Assembly (NCBI GenBank): GCA_963778525.1
Contig: CAVZUJ010000008.1
Location: forward strand, 1-64,000
Origin: Schlegelella_A sp963778525
GTDB taxonomy: Bacteria > Pseudomonadota > Gammaproteobacteria > Burkholderiales > Burkholderiaceae_C
Length of the DNA stretch: 64,000 bases
Direction: 5' to 3'
The position numbers and the translations under genes are program-made. Under the pieces are notes generated by a model. That model searched no databases. It was not told the DNA's origin and saw only the letters and a program-made list of their open reading frames with translations. This document shows positions 63,596 through 64,000 of the stretch, one piece after another (within the stretch, counting starts at the first letter, position 1; every line of letters starts with the position of its first letter).

Positions 63596-64000
63596 ATCGC
63601 AAGCCGGGCGCCAAGGATCCGTCCCGCCGCGAGCGTGAAGAGCGTCAACTACTCGACCAGTCCGCTGCTCGCGACCCCGACGCCGCCGTGGCGATCGAAG
63701 CTGCTCGTCGCGCTCGTCGGCCTCGGCTTCGCGCTGCTGCTCGGGCGCGCCGCGTACGTGCAGATCGTCGCCGCCCCGTTCTTTCTGAAGCAGGGCGAGG
63801 TCCGCTACGGCCACACCATCGACCTGGCGGCCAGCCGCGGCCGGATCCTCGATCGCAACGGCCTGATCCTCGCCGCCAGCGTTCCGGCGCCCTCGATCTG
63901 GGCCATCCCGAAAGACCTCGAAGGCGATGCCGCCAGCCGCGTGCCGCTGGCGCGCGCGCTCGGCATGACCAGCGCCGAGCTCGAAGGGCGGCTCAACGAC
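63592..64000 (+). CDS. ftsI: Peptidoglycan D,D-transpeptidase FtsI (N-terminal part, cut by window end)
   Basis: ATG 63592 overlaps the ftsL stop and reads 'MNRKPGAKDPSRRER', but the FtsI sequence 'VKSVNYSTSPLLATPTPPWR' follows in the +1 frame from 63635. Either there is one extra base near 63634 or translation begins at GTG 63635. Then come the membrane anchor 'LLVALVGLGFALLLGRAAYV' and the start of the PBP dimerisation domain 'TIDLAASRGRILDRNGLILA'. The transpeptidase domain lies past the window. FtsI cross-links septal peptidoglycan. Confidence 0.9.
   Translation, partial: MNRKPGAKDPSRREREERQLLDQSAARDPDAAVAIEAARRARRPRLRAAARARRVRADRRRPVLSEAGRGPLRPHHRPGGQPRPDPRSQRPDPRRQRSGALDLGHPERPRRRCRQPRAAGARARHDQRRARRAAQR

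Overview
The window is high-GC chromosomal DNA from a betaproteobacterium, most likely of the order Burkholderiales (Rubrivivax/Leptothrix-like). The evidence is the mraZ-rsmH-ftsL-ftsI start of the division and cell-wall cluster at the right end, a PEP-CTERM protein, a HiPIP electron carrier, a three-domain copper nitrite reductase, and the overall gene styles. No tRNA, rRNA, CRISPR array, insertion sequence or phage gene was seen. The one structural RNA gene is RNase P RNA; there is also one clear cobalamin riboswitch.

Left part (1-8.4 kb): stress and anaerobic-respiration genes. Two universal stress proteins precede a divergent HiPIP / nirK pair that shares one FNR/DNR-type box. nirK (with a fused cytochrome c) is followed by nirV and a SCO-type copper chaperone gene, then a SulP anion transporter, a D15-type outer-membrane barrel and a cytochrome b561. 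From 8.4 to 15 kb come a tungstate ABC transporter (tupBCA), a small lipoprotein, an exported epoxide-hydrolase-like protein, an unusual MOSC-reductase-ferredoxin fusion and a cytochrome P460. From 15 to 20.8 kb a cobalamin riboswitch precedes btuB-btuF-btuC-btuD, and a second, leaderless BtuF-like protein lies convergent to them.

Middle (20.8-34.8 kb): accessory and housekeeping single genes. These are a PEP-CTERM protein, a large Ser/Thr kinase with a TPR-like C-terminal half, a DMT transporter with a His-rich tail next to a NiCoT nickel/cobalt transporter, a trypsin-like protease, a Vgb-type beta-propeller lipoprotein, an N-formylglutamate amidohydrolase family protein, a glycine-zipper lipoprotein, an HNH nuclease and panE. 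A 445-bp intergenic region with a long inverted repeat precedes the next block.

Right part (35-64 kb): a fatty-acid/acyl-CoA block led by a TetR regulator (acyl-CoA dehydrogenase, bifunctional FadB-like enzyme, thiolase, enoyl-CoA hydratase, SDR, metallo-hydrolase, thioesterase), an ATM1-type ABC exporter, a glutamate/aspartate ABC transporter (gltIJKL), pyrC, a NYN-domain protein, a repeat protein, rnpB, and a homoprotocatechuate meta-cleavage block (MFS transporter, two HpaG-type genes, hpaE, LigA/LigB-type dioxygenase, hpaF, hpaH) that runs into the dcw cluster.

A striking property is the number of broken reading frames. About 4.8-34.5 kb is clean, but nirK, the SCO gene and most genes of 34.5-61 kb carry 1-2 base indels, mostly +1. 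Correcting them restores family-typical lengths in every case, so I annotate them as CDS and treat sequence error as more likely than decay. The base calls around these sites should be checked before any gene is called a pseudogene.
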